Assembly: GCF_000025565.1 (NCBI RefSeq)
Contig: NC_014121.1
Coordinates: 2,852,001 to 2,916,000, forward strand
Direction of reading: 5' to 3'
Source: Enterobacter cloacae subsp. cloacae ATCC 13047
GTDB taxonomy: Bacteria > Pseudomonadota > Gammaproteobacteria > Enterobacterales > Enterobacteriaceae
DNA length: 64,000 nt
The translations under genes were made by a program, and so were the position numbers. The notes beneath the pieces are model-generated. The model had not been told where the DNA came from and did no database searches. It was given only the letters and a program-made list of their open reading frames with translations. This document shows, piece by piece, positions 1 through 9,466 of this stretch (the first letter of the stretch is position 1; every line of letters starts with the position of its first letter).

Positions 1-339
1 GGCAGCAATGCGCTGCGGTGACAGCGACACGTGCATCTCTTCCGGGAACTGGCCGTGGGTGACAATGCGCCCGGCGGTTAAGGGTTCCCAGTGTCGTTCG
101 CCCTCTTTTTCGGCCCAGGTCACCAGCTGATATTCTGAGGTGGTGATCACCAGCCCAACGATATTTCCGTCCATTACCGCACGGTCTGAACCATATTCAA
201 CGAGGGCTTTTAACTGCTGACCGAAAATATCCGCGCCGCTGCGCGAGGGGATTGTCGACACCACCATCATGGCGCAGGAGGCAAATATCACCAGCGCCAG
301 AATAATTTCCAGTAAGGTAAACCCACGTTGCTTATTCAT
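1..339 (-). CDS. gspH: Type II secretion minor pseudopilin GspH (partial, runs off left edge)
   Basis: The first 113 residues of a GspH-type minor pseudopilin; the 3' end lies outside the window. The protein starts MNKQRGFTLLEIILALVIF, with a prepilin peptidase (GspO) cleavage point after Gly6, Phe at mature position 1 and the conserved Glu at mature position 5, followed by a hydrophobic helix. GspH belongs to the tip complex of the periplasmic pseudopilus that pushes substrates through the secretin. The ATG overlaps the stop codon of gspG (TAATG), so the two are translationally coupled. It is the downstream part of the gspC-to-gspH operon, which presumably continues with gspI to gspO. Confidence 0.9.
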   Translation of the reverse strand, partial: MNKQRGFTLLEIILALVIFASCAMMVVSTIPSRSGADIFGQQLKALVEYGSDRAVMDGNIVGLVITTSEYQLVTWAEKEGERHWEPLTAGRIVTHGQFPEEMHVSLSPQRIAA

Positions 340-788
340 TACTTCTCTTTTTTATCTAAAGACCAGTTGGTAATATCATCCGCGGTATTCGCTTCGGCAT
401 CCGGGCCCGCAGAGAAAACATCCACTGCGCCATGTTCGCCCGGGCTAACCAGAATATAATCATTGCCCCACGGATCTTCCGGCAGGCGGCGAATATAGCC
501 ATCATCACGGTAGTTTTTCGGGATTGGCGCGATATCAGGTTTGGTGACCAGCGCCTGCAAACCCTGCTCCGTCGTGGGGTAACGGTGGTTATCCAGCTTG
601 TACATATCCAGCGAACCTTCCAGCGCCACAATATCGCTGGTTGCTTTCTGGGCATCGGCTTTTTCTTTATTCCCCATTAAATTTGGTACCACCATACTGG
701 CGAGCACACCGAGAATAACGATCACCACCATTAATTCGAGCAAGGTAAAACCGGCCTGACCTTTCAGGCTATTTCGTTTTAAAGACAT
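339..788 (-). CDS. gspG: Type II secretion major pseudopilin GspG
   Basis: 149 residues, the usual length for the major pseudopilin. The leader ends at Gly13 before FTLLELMVVIVILG, so GspO cleaves after Gly13, and Glu18 is the conserved Glu5 of the mature protein. The C-terminal half has the GspG calcium-site region with clustered Asp residues (SAGPDAEANTADD). GspG polymerises into the periplasmic pseudopilus. Its ATG is 2 bp after the gspF stop, and its own stop overlaps the gspH start, which fits one operon. Confidence 0.95.
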   Translation of the reverse strand: MSLKRNSLKGQAGFTLLELMVVIVILGVLASMVVPNLMGNKEKADAQKATSDIVALEGSLDMYKLDNHRYPTTEQGLQALVTKPDIAPIPKNYRDDGYIRRLPEDPWGNDYILVSPGEHGAVDVFSAGPDAEANTADDITNWSLDKKEK

Positions 789-790
789 AT

Positions 791-1999
791 TTAACCCACC
801 ATATTATTGAGCTGAAGAAGCGGTTGTAATATTGACAGCACGATAAATAAAACCACTGTCGCCATTGTCACCACCAGTGCCGGTTCAAATACCGACAGCG
901 TTAACGTAATTCGATGCTGTAATGCCGATTCCTGGTTTTCCGCGGCGCGATCCATCAATGAACCTAATTCCCCGCTCTCTTCGCCGGAGGCAATCATGTA
1001 CAGCATGGTCGGCGGAAAGAGCTTCGCCTGGTCCAGCGCGTTATACAGAGAAGCGCCCTGACGTACGGTATCCGCCGCCTGCTCCAGCACCTTCCGGGCA
1101 TAGAGGTTTTCGATCCCGTCCATCGCGATATACATCCCCTCCAGCAGCGGGACGCTACTGGCCTGCAGTATGCTGAGCGTACGGATATAGCGGGCGCTAT
1201 TGATGGCGCAAACCAGCTTTTTAATCGGCGAGCCATTCACCAGCCAGCTGTGCCAGCGAAAGCGGTTTGTGGTTTTCTTCACCCACGTCTTAAAGCCCAC
1301 GATTGCGCCGAACAGCCCCCCGGCAATGTAGATCCCGTACGCCTGCAGAAAATCGCTCACCGCAATCAGCGTGCGGGTGGTGATCGGCAGTTGCTGTTTC
1401 ATGTGCACGAACTGCTCGATGACCTGCGGTACCACCGCCACCAGCAGGATGCTGATCACCGCCACGGCAACGACCGTCAGGGTGATCGGGTAGACCATCG
1501 CCTGCGTCAGCTTGCTTTTCATCTTCTGGCGCTGCTCGTTGTACTCCGCCAGCTTCTCCAGCACATCGCCGAGGTGGCCGGTTTTTTCCCCGGCCATCAC
1601 CAGCGTGCAGTACAGCTTGTCAAAGGTGCGCGGGAACTGGCTGAAGGCATCAAACAGCGTATGGCCTTCCACCACTTTCTCGCGGATCTCCGTCACCATA
1701 GCCGCCAGCTTTTTGTCTTCCGTCTGCTTTGAAATGGCCTTCAGGGCGCTTTCCAGCGGCAGCGACGCGTTAACCAGTGTTGACAGCTGACGGGTGAACA
1801 TCGACAGCACCGGCACAGAGAGTCTGGCGCCGGTTTTGGCTTTAGCGCTGGCCGCATTTTCACGGGTTTCGGTGATGGTGAGCGGCATCAGCTTCTGCTC
1901 ACGCAGCGACTGGCGCACCTGCTTAGGTCCTTCCGCCTGCAGCGTGCCGCGCTGGGTTTTTCCGGCGGCATCGGTCGCAGTCCACGCGTAGAAAGCCAT
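791..1999 (-). CDS. gspF: Type II secretion inner-membrane platform protein GspF
   Basis: 402 residues with the duplicated GspF cytoplasmic domain (about residues 65-190 and 270-390) and three hydrophobic segments near 165-195, 218-237 and 370-398. GspF is the polytopic core of the assembly platform and couples the GspE ATPase to pseudopilus growth. The length is typical of the family (about 400). The ATG overlaps the last base of the gspE stop region, giving tight coupling. Nothing unusual was seen. Confidence 0.95.
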   Translation of the reverse strand: MAFYAWTATDAAGKTQRGTLQAEGPKQVRQSLREQKLMPLTITETRENAASAKAKTGARLSVPVLSMFTRQLSTLVNASLPLESALKAISKQTEDKKLAAMVTEIREKVVEGHTLFDAFSQFPRTFDKLYCTLVMAGEKTGHLGDVLEKLAEYNEQRQKMKSKLTQAMVYPITLTVVAVAVISILLVAVVPQVIEQFVHMKQQLPITTRTLIAVSDFLQAYGIYIAGGLFGAIVGFKTWVKKTTNRFRWHSWLVNGSPIKKLVCAINSARYIRTLSILQASSVPLLEGMYIAMDGIENLYARKVLEQAADTVRQGASLYNALDQAKLFPPTMLYMIASGEESGELGSLMDRAAENQESALQHRITLTLSVFEPALVVTMATVVLFIVLSILQPLLQLNNMVG

Positions 2000-3477
2000 T
2001 ACTCATCGCCTCCACGCTCGGCGGTCACGCGCATCACCTCTTCAAGGGACGTGATACCGCTGATGACCTTCATCAACCCGTTTTCGCGCAGGCTGTAGGC
2101 CTGTTTGAACAGCTCGGTCTCAATGGACATCTCATCTTTGTCTTCATGAATGGCGCGACGCATGGCGCTGTCGACCACCAGAAACTCGTGAATGCCCGCG
2201 CGTCCCTGATACCCGCTCTGGCGGCACTGGTCGCAACCAACGGCGCGATAGATGGCCTTTGGTGGCTTATCCATAAAGCTAAACAGCGCTTTTTCATTGT
2301 CATCCAGCGGACTGGTGGTACGGCAGTGCGGACACAGCCGACGCACCAGACGCTGGGCAATGACGCCGAGTAGCGACGAACCAATTAAAAAGGACTCCAG
2401 CCCCATATCCCGCAGACGGGTGATGGCTCCCGCCGCACTGTTGGTGTGCAGCGTAGACATGACCAGGTGACCGGTGAGCGACGCCTGCACCGCGATTTGC
2501 GCGGTTTCACCGTCACGAATTTCCCCGATCATCACCACGTCCGGATCCTGACGCAAAATGGCGCGCAGGCCGCGGGCAAAGGTCATGTCCACGCGCGGGT
2601 TGACCTGCGTCTGCCCCACCCCTTCCAGCTCGTACTCAATCGGATCTTCGACGGTCAGAATGTTGCGTTCATGTCCGTTCAGGGCCGACAGAATGGCATA
2701 CAGGGTGGTACTTTTACCGGAGCCTGTCGGCCCGGTGACCAGGATGATGCCGTGCGGGCGGTTAATCAGCCCTTTCAGTTTTTCCAGCTCTTCATCAATG
2801 AGTCCGAGCTTGTTGATATCCGGTTTCAGGTTGCTCTTGTCGAGCAGACGCATGACCACGCGCTCGCCGTACTGCGACGGAATGGTCGAGACACGCACGT
2901 CAATCGCCTTGCGGCCAATGCGCAGGGAGATACGGCCATCCTGCGGCAGTCGTTTTTCGGCAATGTCGAGTTTCGACATGACCTTAATACGCGAGACCAG
3001 CAGCGGGGCCAGTTTACGTGCGGGCTGGAGCACCGGGCGCAGCACGCCGTCAACGCGAAAACGGATGCTCAGCGTGCGCTCAAAGGTTTCGATATGGATA
3101 TCCGATGCACCGTCTTTCACCGCTTCGCCGAGAATGGCGTTGATCAGGCGGATCACCGGCGAGTTTTCGTCGTTATCCAGCAGATCTTCGTTGTCCGGGA
3201 TCTCCTCGGTTAACGCCATCAGATCGATATCCGCATCCATATCGTCCACCAGCTGCTGCGAAACGCCGCTGTTCTGCTGCCAGATTTTAGCCAGCATCTC
3301 ATCAAACGCTTCCGCGCTCAGCGTCTGGGGCACAAAGGCACGCCCCAGTACCCGGCGCATCTCCAGTAGCGCAAACGCGGGGACGTCGTCACGGATATAG
3401 ACCGTGTCGTTCCAGAAAAGGATGCCGTTCTCCTTCGCAAAGCCGCTGGTGCAAAGCTGTTTCGTCAGTTCATCCAC
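1999..3477 (-). CDS. gspE: Type II secretion cytoplasmic ATPase GspE
   Basis: 492 residues. The Walker A motif GPTGSGKST lies at residues 249-257. It is followed by the Asp box, a Walker B region with [14 protein letters not shown], and a His box (STLHTNSA). The C-terminal part has the tetracysteine zinc motif (CPHC and CDQC), which is diagnostic of GspE as against GspF or PilT proteins. GspE hydrolyses ATP at the cytoplasmic face to drive pseudopilus assembly through GspF and GspL. The gene sits 13 bp after gspD in the operon. Confidence 0.95.
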   Translation of the reverse strand: MDELTKQLCTSGFAKENGILFWNDTVYIRDDVPAFALLEMRRVLGRAFVPQTLSAEAFDEMLAKIWQQNSGVSQQLVDDMDADIDLMALTEEIPDNEDLLDNDENSPVIRLINAILGEAVKDGASDIHIETFERTLSIRFRVDGVLRPVLQPARKLAPLLVSRIKVMSKLDIAEKRLPQDGRISLRIGRKAIDVRVSTIPSQYGERVVMRLLDKSNLKPDINKLGLIDEELEKLKGLINRPHGIILVTGPTGSGKSTTLYAILSALNGHERNILTVEDPIEYELEGVGQTQVNPRVDMTFARGLRAILRQDPDVVMIGEIRDGETAQIAVQASLTGHLVMSTLHTNSAAGAITRLRDMGLESFLIGSSLLGVIAQRLVRRLCPHCRTTSPLDDNEKALFSFMDKPPKAIYRAVGCDQCRQSGYQGRAGIHEFLVVDSAMRRAIHEDKDEMSIETELFKQAYSLRENGLMKVISGITSLEEVMRVTAERGGDE

Positions 3478-3490
3478 GCGTCACCTCCCC

Positions 3491-5419
3491 TTACTCTTTG
3501 AAGGGGTTGCGCGTGGTGGCAGGTGCGCTCACGCCGACCGGCATGGAGTGATCCTGCTTTGGATAGGCAGGCAGGACGGCGTTATCGGTGTTCTCAACGA
3601 TGCCGAGCTTTTTCTCCTCCAGACGCTGCTGTTGACGGGCGCGGATCTGGTCGTATTTCTCCTTCGTCGCCGCGCTGTAGTTGTCATCATCACGCAGCAC
3701 CGTGGTATGGATAAAGACCATCAGGTTGCGCTTCGACGTATCCTCCGAGGTATAGCGGAACAGCTGTCCCACCAGCGGCAGATCGCCGAGCAGCGGCACT
3801 TTCGACACGTTCTGTTTGCTGACGTTTTCCATCAGACCACCCAGCACCACCGTCTGGCCACTGTGGACCATCACTTCGTTGTTGATGGTACGGGTGTTGA
3901 AGGTTGGGCCGAGGCTGGCGTCTTCGGTGGCGCTGGCGTCAACGCTGGAGACCTCCTGCTCGATCTTCAGGTGGATCATGTCCCCGTCGTTGATCTGCGG
4001 AACAATCTTCAGCTTGGTACCGACGGTTTTACGCTCAACCGAGTTAAAGACGTTGTCGCCGCTGGTGGTCTGAGAACCCGACAGCACCGGCACATCCTGA
4101 CCCACGTTGAACGACGCTTCTTTGTTATCCAGCGTCACCACGCTTGGCGTGGAGAGAATATCGTTCTTGCCGCTGGTGGAGAGCGCGGTCAGCAGTGCGC
4201 CATAGTCACCGTTGAAGAAACCGGTCGCCAGGCCAGTAAAGGAGGCCCCTTTGATCGTGCCGTTTTTGACCTGGCTAATGGGCAGACCGGTTGAACCGAA
4301 CTGCACGCCGCCGTGTTTGCCGGTCCACTGCACGCCGAGATCCATGCCGTTACCGTCCTGCACTTCCGCAATGATGGCTTCCACCAGCACCTGCGGACGA
4401 CGAATATCCAGCTTGTCGATCACCTTCTCCAGCGAGTTCATGACGTTTGGCTGAGCGGTGATCACCAGCGAGTTAGTGGACTCATCGGCGGTGATATTCA
4501 GCTCGCTATTGGTTGTCGCGGTTTTGCTTTTCGCGGTACCGGCTTTGTCTTTCAGCTGCTCACCGATACCGGTCAGCACCGGCACCACTTTCGAGGCGTT
4601 GGCGTATTTCAGGTAGAAGACGCGGGTATTGCCCTCGTTGTTCTGTTCGCGGTCGAGCTGGCCAATCAGCGAGCGGGTACGCGCGCGGGCATCTTCGGTG
4701 CCGCTGATCACCAGGCTGTTGGTTTCATCATCGGCCACCACTTTGGTCGCCAGCTGTGGGGCGTTCTGCCCTTTCTGCTCTTCATTGTTGAGGTTGTTCA
4801 ACATATCGGAGAGCTCTTTCGCCGAGGCATAGCGCAACGGTACGATTTCGCGACGCTGCATACCGGAACGGTCCACGCGCTCAACCAGATCCACCAGGCG
4901 ATTCACCACCGAGGCTTTCCCGGTTAACAGCAGCACGTTAGAGGGTTCAAAATGGACCACGTTGCCGATCCCCGAGGCATCGTTCAGCTGGCGCAGCAGC
5001 GGGGCCAGCTCGCGTACCGGCACGTTCTCCATGCGCACTACGCGGGTGATGATCTCATCCCCTTTGCCCGGGTTTTTACTGTCGGCCACCGGCACCCCGG
5101 CGGTACGCGCCACGCTTGAACGCACCACTTTGATCATGCCGTTATCCATTGGGATCACCGACAGACCGTAGAGATCCAGCACGCTCAGGAAGAACTGATA
5201 ATATTCCTCTTCCGACAGCACGTTATAGGTTCTCACCGACACCGTGCCCTGAACGGACGGATCGACGAGAATCGTTTTATTCAGATTGCGACTTACCGTA
5301 TCGATAAATTCGCGAATATCGGTATTTTTAAAACTGGCGCTAAAGTTGGCTGCAAACAGCGAACCGGAATATAACGACAATGCGGTCAGCGCCACGCACG
5401 CCCATGGAAATTTCTTCAT
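3491..5419 (-). CDS. gspD: Type II secretion outer-membrane secretin GspD
   Basis: 642 residues beginning with a Sec signal peptide (MKKFPWACVALTALSLYSGSLFAA). The N0 domain and three KH-like N1-N3 domains follow in about the first 430 residues, then the secretin core with the typical VPVLSGSQTT and VPLLGDLPLVGQLFRY segments. The C-terminal tail after about residue 590 is the region that in this family binds the pilotin GspS. GspD forms the multimeric outer-membrane exit channel. It is the second gene of the operon, 12 bp after gspC. Confidence 0.96.
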   Translation of the reverse strand: MKKFPWACVALTALSLYSGSLFAANFSASFKNTDIREFIDTVSRNLNKTILVDPSVQGTVSVRTYNVLSEEEYYQFFLSVLDLYGLSVIPMDNGMIKVVRSSVARTAGVPVADSKNPGKGDEIITRVVRMENVPVRELAPLLRQLNDASGIGNVVHFEPSNVLLLTGKASVVNRLVDLVERVDRSGMQRREIVPLRYASAKELSDMLNNLNNEEQKGQNAPQLATKVVADDETNSLVISGTEDARARTRSLIGQLDREQNNEGNTRVFYLKYANASKVVPVLTGIGEQLKDKAGTAKSKTATTNSELNITADESTNSLVITAQPNVMNSLEKVIDKLDIRRPQVLVEAIIAEVQDGNGMDLGVQWTGKHGGVQFGSTGLPISQVKNGTIKGASFTGLATGFFNGDYGALLTALSTSGKNDILSTPSVVTLDNKEASFNVGQDVPVLSGSQTTSGDNVFNSVERKTVGTKLKIVPQINDGDMIHLKIEQEVSSVDASATEDASLGPTFNTRTINNEVMVHSGQTVVLGGLMENVSKQNVSKVPLLGDLPLVGQLFRYTSEDTSKRNLMVFIHTTVLRDDDNYSAATKEKYDQIRARQQQRLEEKKLGIVENTDNAVLPAYPKQDHSMPVGVSAPATTRNPFKE

Positions 5420-5431
5420 GATTTACACTTG

Positions 5432-6205
5432 TTAATTGTTTAGAACATTAACCCGAATATTTTCAAGGTGAGCGTGCCGTCTGACGACGACCTCCGCTTC
5501 TTTCATTTTCGACCAGTTGGCGATAATATTTTTCGCCTGCGCTTCTTTCGTCATATCGACGTCATTCACTTTCACCACCACATCACCCTGTTTCAGTCCT
5601 GTTTCACTGTAAAAAGGCGAAGCATTGCGTGGATTAATGTTAAAGCCTTCCAGTTGGCCTTTATCGATTAACGGCTTTAACACCAGATAATCATCGAGAT
5701 GCAGACTGTCCGCGCCGGCATCTTTTTTCGATTTCGTCACCGGGCTATTGCCTGCATCGCCCTTAAAATAAGGCGGCTGTTTGAGGGCGAGCGTTTGCTT
5801 CGTGCCTTCATACTGAACAACCACGTTATCTTTATTAATTTCATCCACATATGCGTCATCGAACCCCACCAGCGGCTCCCCTTCCCGGTAGCTCTGCTGC
5901 CCGGCGGGGGTCTTAATCACGGCGAACGACAGCCACGACTCATCGCTGCGGATGATGCCTTCAATTTCTGCAGACAGCGGCGCTTTTACCGCCGCCGGAA
6001 CGTCGGCCTGACGGACCGCAGCCGTAAAAAGACCAAACGTTTTGTCACTGTTACGCGGTTTTAGCGGCGTTTTATCAGCATTCGCTAACTTATTCGTAAC
6101 CTTTTTATAATCTTTAAAAACGACATAACCCTGCTGGCTGCAAAAAATTAGCATGACTAGCATTATGCAGGGCGTCATTAGCCTGGAAAGGAATGCGTTC
6201 CTCAT
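5432..6205 (-). CDS. gspC: Type II secretion inner-membrane protein GspC
   Basis: 257 residues from the ATG at 6205 (MRNAFLSRL). An upstream in-frame ATG would add 31 residues without a clear purpose, and the chosen start has an AAAGG-type ribosome site. It has one N-terminal membrane anchor (about residues 10-28), then a periplasmic homology region that contacts the secretin, and a C-terminal PDZ domain (SPFYSETGLKQGDVVVKVND and following). GspC links the inner-membrane platform to GspD and takes part in substrate selection. It is the first gene of the leftward T2SS operon. Confidence 0.92.
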   Translation of the reverse strand: MRNAFLSRLMTPCIMLVMLIFCSQQGYVVFKDYKKVTNKLANADKTPLKPRNSDKTFGLFTAAVRQADVPAAVKAPLSAEIEGIIRSDESWLSFAVIKTPAGQQSYREGEPLVGFDDAYVDEINKDNVVVQYEGTKQTLALKQPPYFKGDAGNSPVTKSKKDAGADSLHLDDYLVLKPLIDKGQLEGFNINPRNASPFYSETGLKQGDVVVKVNDVDMTKEAQAKNIIANWSKMKEAEVVVRRHAHLENIRVNVLNN

Positions 6206-6462
6206 TATTATCGGGCCTTTTAGCAAAGCAGGAATTCGCAGCGGTATGCTGCATAACTTAGTGAGCAAATAGTAATAAGCGTGACCAGTGCAAACCACCG
6301 GCTTCGCTATTAACTTTAATGAAGAAAATGATTGACCGGAAAAAAAGGGAGTGTTAGATGCGGCCTGACAGGTTATTTTTACTCTGGTGTTAAATTGACC
6401 ATGACAGGGGCTTACCGTACTTTTCGCCCATTGCTATTAAAGAGAAGAGACGGTAAGTCGTT
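6206..6462. promoter_or_regulatory. Divergent control region between gspC and gspA
   Basis: About 257 bp separate the leftward gspC operon from rightward gspA-gspB, so both promoters must lie here. The sequence is AT-rich near the gspA start, and the gspA ATG at 6463 is preceded by AAGAGAAGAGACGG, a plausible ribosome site. No operator could be named with confidence from the sequence. Confidence 0.4.
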
Positions 6463-7161
6463 ATGTATCAGAGCCATTTTAAATTCAGTACCCCGCCGTT
6501 CAGAAATATCACCCGCAAGTCGGGCGATTTTCTGGTGCCTTATCATCAGGATGTGTTTAATCTTCTGAAAGAGAAAAGCCAGCAGGCAGGGATCACCGGG
6601 CTCTTTTACCACGACAGCGAACTGCTGGGGCAGTTCAGCGATGCCCTCAAAGCCAACAGCAAATCGGTGCTCTGCATTAATGCCTTTCCGAAGCTGAGCG
6701 CCAGTAGCCTGCTCTTCAAACTCAACCCGGTAGCGAAAGAGAAGAACAAGCTCCAGGCGGTTGACGCTATTATTCGCCTGTGGCGCGATGCGAAGTCGAC
6801 CCATAAGGTGCTGGTCATTTCCCAGGCGCAGGCGATGAAGGCCAGCGGCTATGACGTGCTGGGCATACTGCTTACCCGTGCGCAGGAGCTGGATGTTCGC
6901 CTGTCGATTGTGCTGATGGGCACGGCCGACCAGGAAGTGATGCTGAAAGCCTCTGCCCTGCAGGAATATGTGCTGACCTGCCACACCCTGCGCAACCTGA
7001 CCTGCCGCGAGTTCCTGAGCTACGTTGACGCCCAGTGCCACGAGCACGGCGCGGATGTCTCTCCGCTGACGCCCGCTCGCGTGAAAAAAATCCACGCCCT
7101 GACCAAAGGCAACATCAGCAAGCTGAACGAACTGGCTCATCTTTCCATGCTGGCCGCCTAA
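6463..7161 (+). CDS. gspA: GspA/ExeA-like protein, N-terminal ATPase-like part (gene interrupted by in-frame TAA)
   Basis: 232 residues starting MYQSHFKFSTPPF, a beginning typical of the ExeA/GspA AAA family, which with GspB helps insert the secretin through peptidoglycan. The nucleotide-binding motifs are not recognisable: where Walker A is expected the sequence reads GLFYHDSELLGQFSDAL, and the Walker B position reads VLVISQAQA without the acidic pair. The reading frame stops at TAA 7159-7161 and then continues open in the same frame (next codons T-E-R-A-P-N-V-G) into the membrane and periplasmic part at 7195. This suggests a nonsense mutation in a gene of about 516 codons. It may still make a short product. 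Confidence 0.7.
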   Translation: MYQSHFKFSTPPFRNITRKSGDFLVPYHQDVFNLLKEKSQQAGITGLFYHDSELLGQFSDALKANSKSVLCINAFPKLSASSLLFKLNPVAKEKNKLQAVDAIIRLWRDAKSTHKVLVISQAQAMKASGYDVLGILLTRAQELDVRLSIVLMGTADQEVMLKASALQEYVLTCHTLRNLTCREFLSYVDAQCHEHGADVSPLTPARVKKIHALTKGNISKLNELAHLSMLAA

Positions 7162-7194
7162 ACCGAACGGGCGCCAAACGTTGGACCGCGTCAT

Positions 7195-8016
7195 TTGCGT
7201 CTCGCCACCGGTGAAGCCCTGCCAGCGCCTAAGCGTGGTAAAACGCTGGCCTCCATCGGGTTGTTCGCGTCCGTCCTGTTCGCCGCCTGCGGCTGGATGA
7301 TAACCTCGTCCATTACGGCAAAACTGCCGGTGGCGCTGCCAGTACCGGCCAGCTGGAAACAGCAGGTAAAAACGCCAGACGCGCCGGTACTGCCGGTTAT
7401 CGAACAGGAGGTGGTGAATCAGCCCGATGCCATGCACCAGCTTTATGCCATGTGGGGCTATGACGCCTCTGCCGACGATGCCCTGTGCCAGAATGCCGCA
7501 AAAGTGAACCTGATGTGTAAACAGGGTAATGCCTCCCTGGACACGCTGGCTAATGACGGTTACCCGTGGGTGAGCGAGATTAAAACAGGCGATCACATTA
7601 ATTACGCCGTCGTGGCGCGTGCCGGGAAAAATTCCCTCGATCTGCTGATGAACAACCGCACCTGGCAGGTGAGCCGCACGTGGTATAACCAGCACGCAAC
7701 GGGCAATTACACCCTTCTGCACCGCCTGACCCCGTCAGGTAAAGACGAAATCACCGCCGCCAGCGACAGTAAAGATCTTGAGTGGCTGGATCAGCAGCTG
7801 AGCGTGGCGCTGGGCGAAAACGAAACGCACGATAAAAACTGGACGGCGGAACTGATGAAGCGCACCCGCGAATTCCAGGAAAAAATGCACCTCCGCGTCG
7901 ACGGTATTCCGGGTGAAGACACTCTGATGCAGCTGATGCGCGAAACCCATACCACGCCGAGCGTGTTGATCCAGACAACCCAGGCTAACCCGACTACGCA
8001 AGAGAAGCACGCATAA
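7195..8016 (+). CDS. gspA: GspA-like C-terminal part: membrane segment plus peptidoglycan-binding domain (downstream of in-frame stop)
   Basis: 273 codons in the same frame as the upstream gspA fragment. The only start near the beginning is TTG at 7195, with no convincing ribosome site, so this part may be untranslated. It has a transmembrane helix (about residues 20-40, IGLFASVLFAACGWMITS), a cysteine-containing periplasmic domain like that of GspA (ALCQ...LMCKQGNASL), and a peptidoglycan-binding-like C-terminal region (TREFQEKMHLRVDGIPGEDTL). Together with 6463-7161 it has the architecture of full-length GspA (about 490-550 residues). Its TAA overlaps the ATG of gspB. Confidence 0.7.
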   Translation: MRLATGEALPAPKRGKTLASIGLFASVLFAACGWMITSSITAKLPVALPVPASWKQQVKTPDAPVLPVIEQEVVNQPDAMHQLYAMWGYDASADDALCQNAAKVNLMCKQGNASLDTLANDGYPWVSEIKTGDHINYAVVARAGKNSLDLLMNNRTWQVSRTWYNQHATGNYTLLHRLTPSGKDEITAASDSKDLEWLDQQLSVALGENETHDKNWTAELMKRTREFQEKMHLRVDGIPGEDTLMQLMRETHTTPSVLIQTTQANPTTQEKHA

Positions 8017-8642
8017 TGTCTACCATCTGCCTCGCTGCCCAGCGCAGCTATACCACCGGGGAACCGGTCTGGTTCTCATGGCGTTTGCCGTCATTCAGTA
8101 AAATTATCAGCGTGCTGACGCTCTGGTGTCTGGGGCTGTGCGCGCTGATCGTCGCAGGCCTGTATGCGCACGTGTACTGGAACCTGCGCCACCCGGCGCC
8201 GGTGATAAAAAAGGTGAGCGTCGCGAAGCCAGACACCACCCTTTCTGATATGCATTACGTGTATGTCACCAAACCGTTCCCGCACCCGCAGCCAAAGCCG
8301 CAGTCTGTAAAAGTGCAGGAAGATTTACCGCCGATGGACAATATGCCCATTAATAGTGACGAAAATGAGTGGCAGCAGGCACCTGATGGCGCATTGCCGG
8401 ACAGCCCCGTCACGCATGATACTTCGCGCGATACCTTACCCGGCACCGAAGCGCACGAACAGGCGATGAAACACGCGCAGGCAACGCAGCCGGATGAAGA
8501 CAATTCATTAAAAACGTTATTTATGCAGGCGCTAAAACAGCAGCAGGATGATATGGCGAAGGGAAAAATGCCCGCACCACCGGTTGACGAAACGCAAAAT
8601 GCGTCTCCTTCGATAATAAAAGGAGACGCAGGAGGGGATTAA
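8016..8642 (+). CDS. gspB: Type II secretion accessory protein GspB
   Basis: 208 residues. It has a cytoplasmic N-terminus, one membrane helix (about residues 28-55) and a Pro/Gln-rich periplasmic stretch, as in PulB/ExeB/GspB proteins, which pair with GspA and aid secretin assembly. The assignment rests mainly on position directly after gspA and on topology, since the family is poorly conserved. The start overlaps the gspA stop (TAATG), so its translation may suffer from the break in gspA. The stop overlaps the convergent regulator gene by 4 bp. Confidence 0.7.
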   Translation: MSTICLAAQRSYTTGEPVWFSWRLPSFSKIISVLTLWCLGLCALIVAGLYAHVYWNLRHPAPVIKKVSVAKPDTTLSDMHYVYVTKPFPHPQPKPQSVKVQEDLPPMDNMPINSDENEWQQAPDGALPDSPVTHDTSRDTLPGTEAHEQAMKHAQATQPDEDNSLKTLFMQALKQQQDDMAKGKMPAPPVDETQNASPSIIKGDAGGD

Positions 8643-9262
8643 TATTTTTCCGGCAGGGTGGTCAGGCTAATCAGTCGCCCTTTCTCGACCACAATATATT
8701 GACCTTTTTTCAGGTCTGAGAGAATTTTAATAATGGTGCTGCGTGCCAGGTTGGTGTATTCCTGAATATAATCATAAATATTAATATCTCGCTGATGATC
8801 AACAATCAGCTCGTTAATTTCTATCAGGAATTCACGGACGACGGAGTACGCGCTGCGGGCAACTAAAACATCATCCCGCTTGCTGAGCAAACAGATATAC
8901 CATGCCAGCACTTTGGTCAGTTCAGGCCACAGCCCGTGCTGAGTCATTAACTGCTGGAATTGATCTTTATGTATGGTACGAACCACGGTATTACTGCGCA
9001 CCACGCCCTGCATATGCGTAGAGTTGTAGAAAATAGCGGAGAGACCAAAGATACATTGTCCCTGTAGCGTAAACATACATAAGTCATCAGAACTGCGGCG
9101 GAACTCGACTTCTCCGCTGACGATAATGTGAATATTATCGGAGTTACAGGTTGATATTTTTTGCCATTTTCTTAACGTTTTTTCTTCATACCCGGCCGTT
9201 GCAGAAATAATGGCTTCCATTTCATGATGGGGACGTGTTTTTTTACCAAAAATGCTTAACAT
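8639..9262 (-). CDS. Crp/Fnr-superfamily regulator, IprA (YaiV)-like
   Basis: 207 residues from the ATG at 9262 (MLSIFGKKTR); a TTG four codons upstream is possible but weaker. The N-terminal half looks like a cyclic-nucleotide-binding jelly roll (HIIVSGEVEFRRSS...GQCIFGLSAIF) without an obvious cAMP site. The C-terminal half is a winged helix (YTNLARSTIIKILSDLKKGQYI). It resembles the IprA/YaiV helix-turn-helix family that is multiplied in Enterobacter, often near surface-structure loci. It converges on gspB, and its upstream region holds two perfect inverted repeats that could be its own operators. The target is unknown. Confidence 0.7.
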   Translation of the reverse strand: MLSIFGKKTRPHHEMEAIISATAGYEEKTLRKWQKISTCNSDNIHIIVSGEVEFRRSSDDLCMFTLQGQCIFGLSAIFYNSTHMQGVVRSNTVVRTIHKDQFQQLMTQHGLWPELTKVLAWYICLLSKRDDVLVARSAYSVVREFLIEINELIVDHQRDINIYDYIQEYTNLARSTIIKILSDLKKGQYIVVEKGRLISLTTLPEKY

Positions 9263-9382
9263 TATTATACCCAATTAAGATGTTTAAATAAGAAAATTGT
9301 CCGGCAAGGTGTTACGTTGCCGTAAAATGTGTTGGTATTCTTTTTGAAATTAAAAAAACCAAAAGAGGACTGTTTCTTTAAT

Positions 9383-9411
9383 TTGATTCATGCTGTGAAT
9401 CGATGAATCAA
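9383..9411. promoter_or_regulatory. Perfect 9-bp inverted repeat upstream of the IprA-like gene
   Basis: TTGATTCAT at 9383-9391 and ATGAATCAA at 9403-9411 are perfect complements with an 11-nt spacer. They lie about 120-150 bp upstream of the regulator gene in an AT-rich stretch. This is a possible operator; the protein that binds is not known. Confidence 0.35.
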
Positions 9412-9466
9412 TCTTAGATGAGGGCGATTTTAAATCAATTTACTTAAAATGAATTGAGAATGTACT

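Noticed and set aside
6412..7722. 436-codon open frame on the minus strand opposite gspA
   Set aside because: Lies antisense to a clear GspA-type gene, spans its stop codon, and has a His/Gln-rich composition typical of shadow frames.
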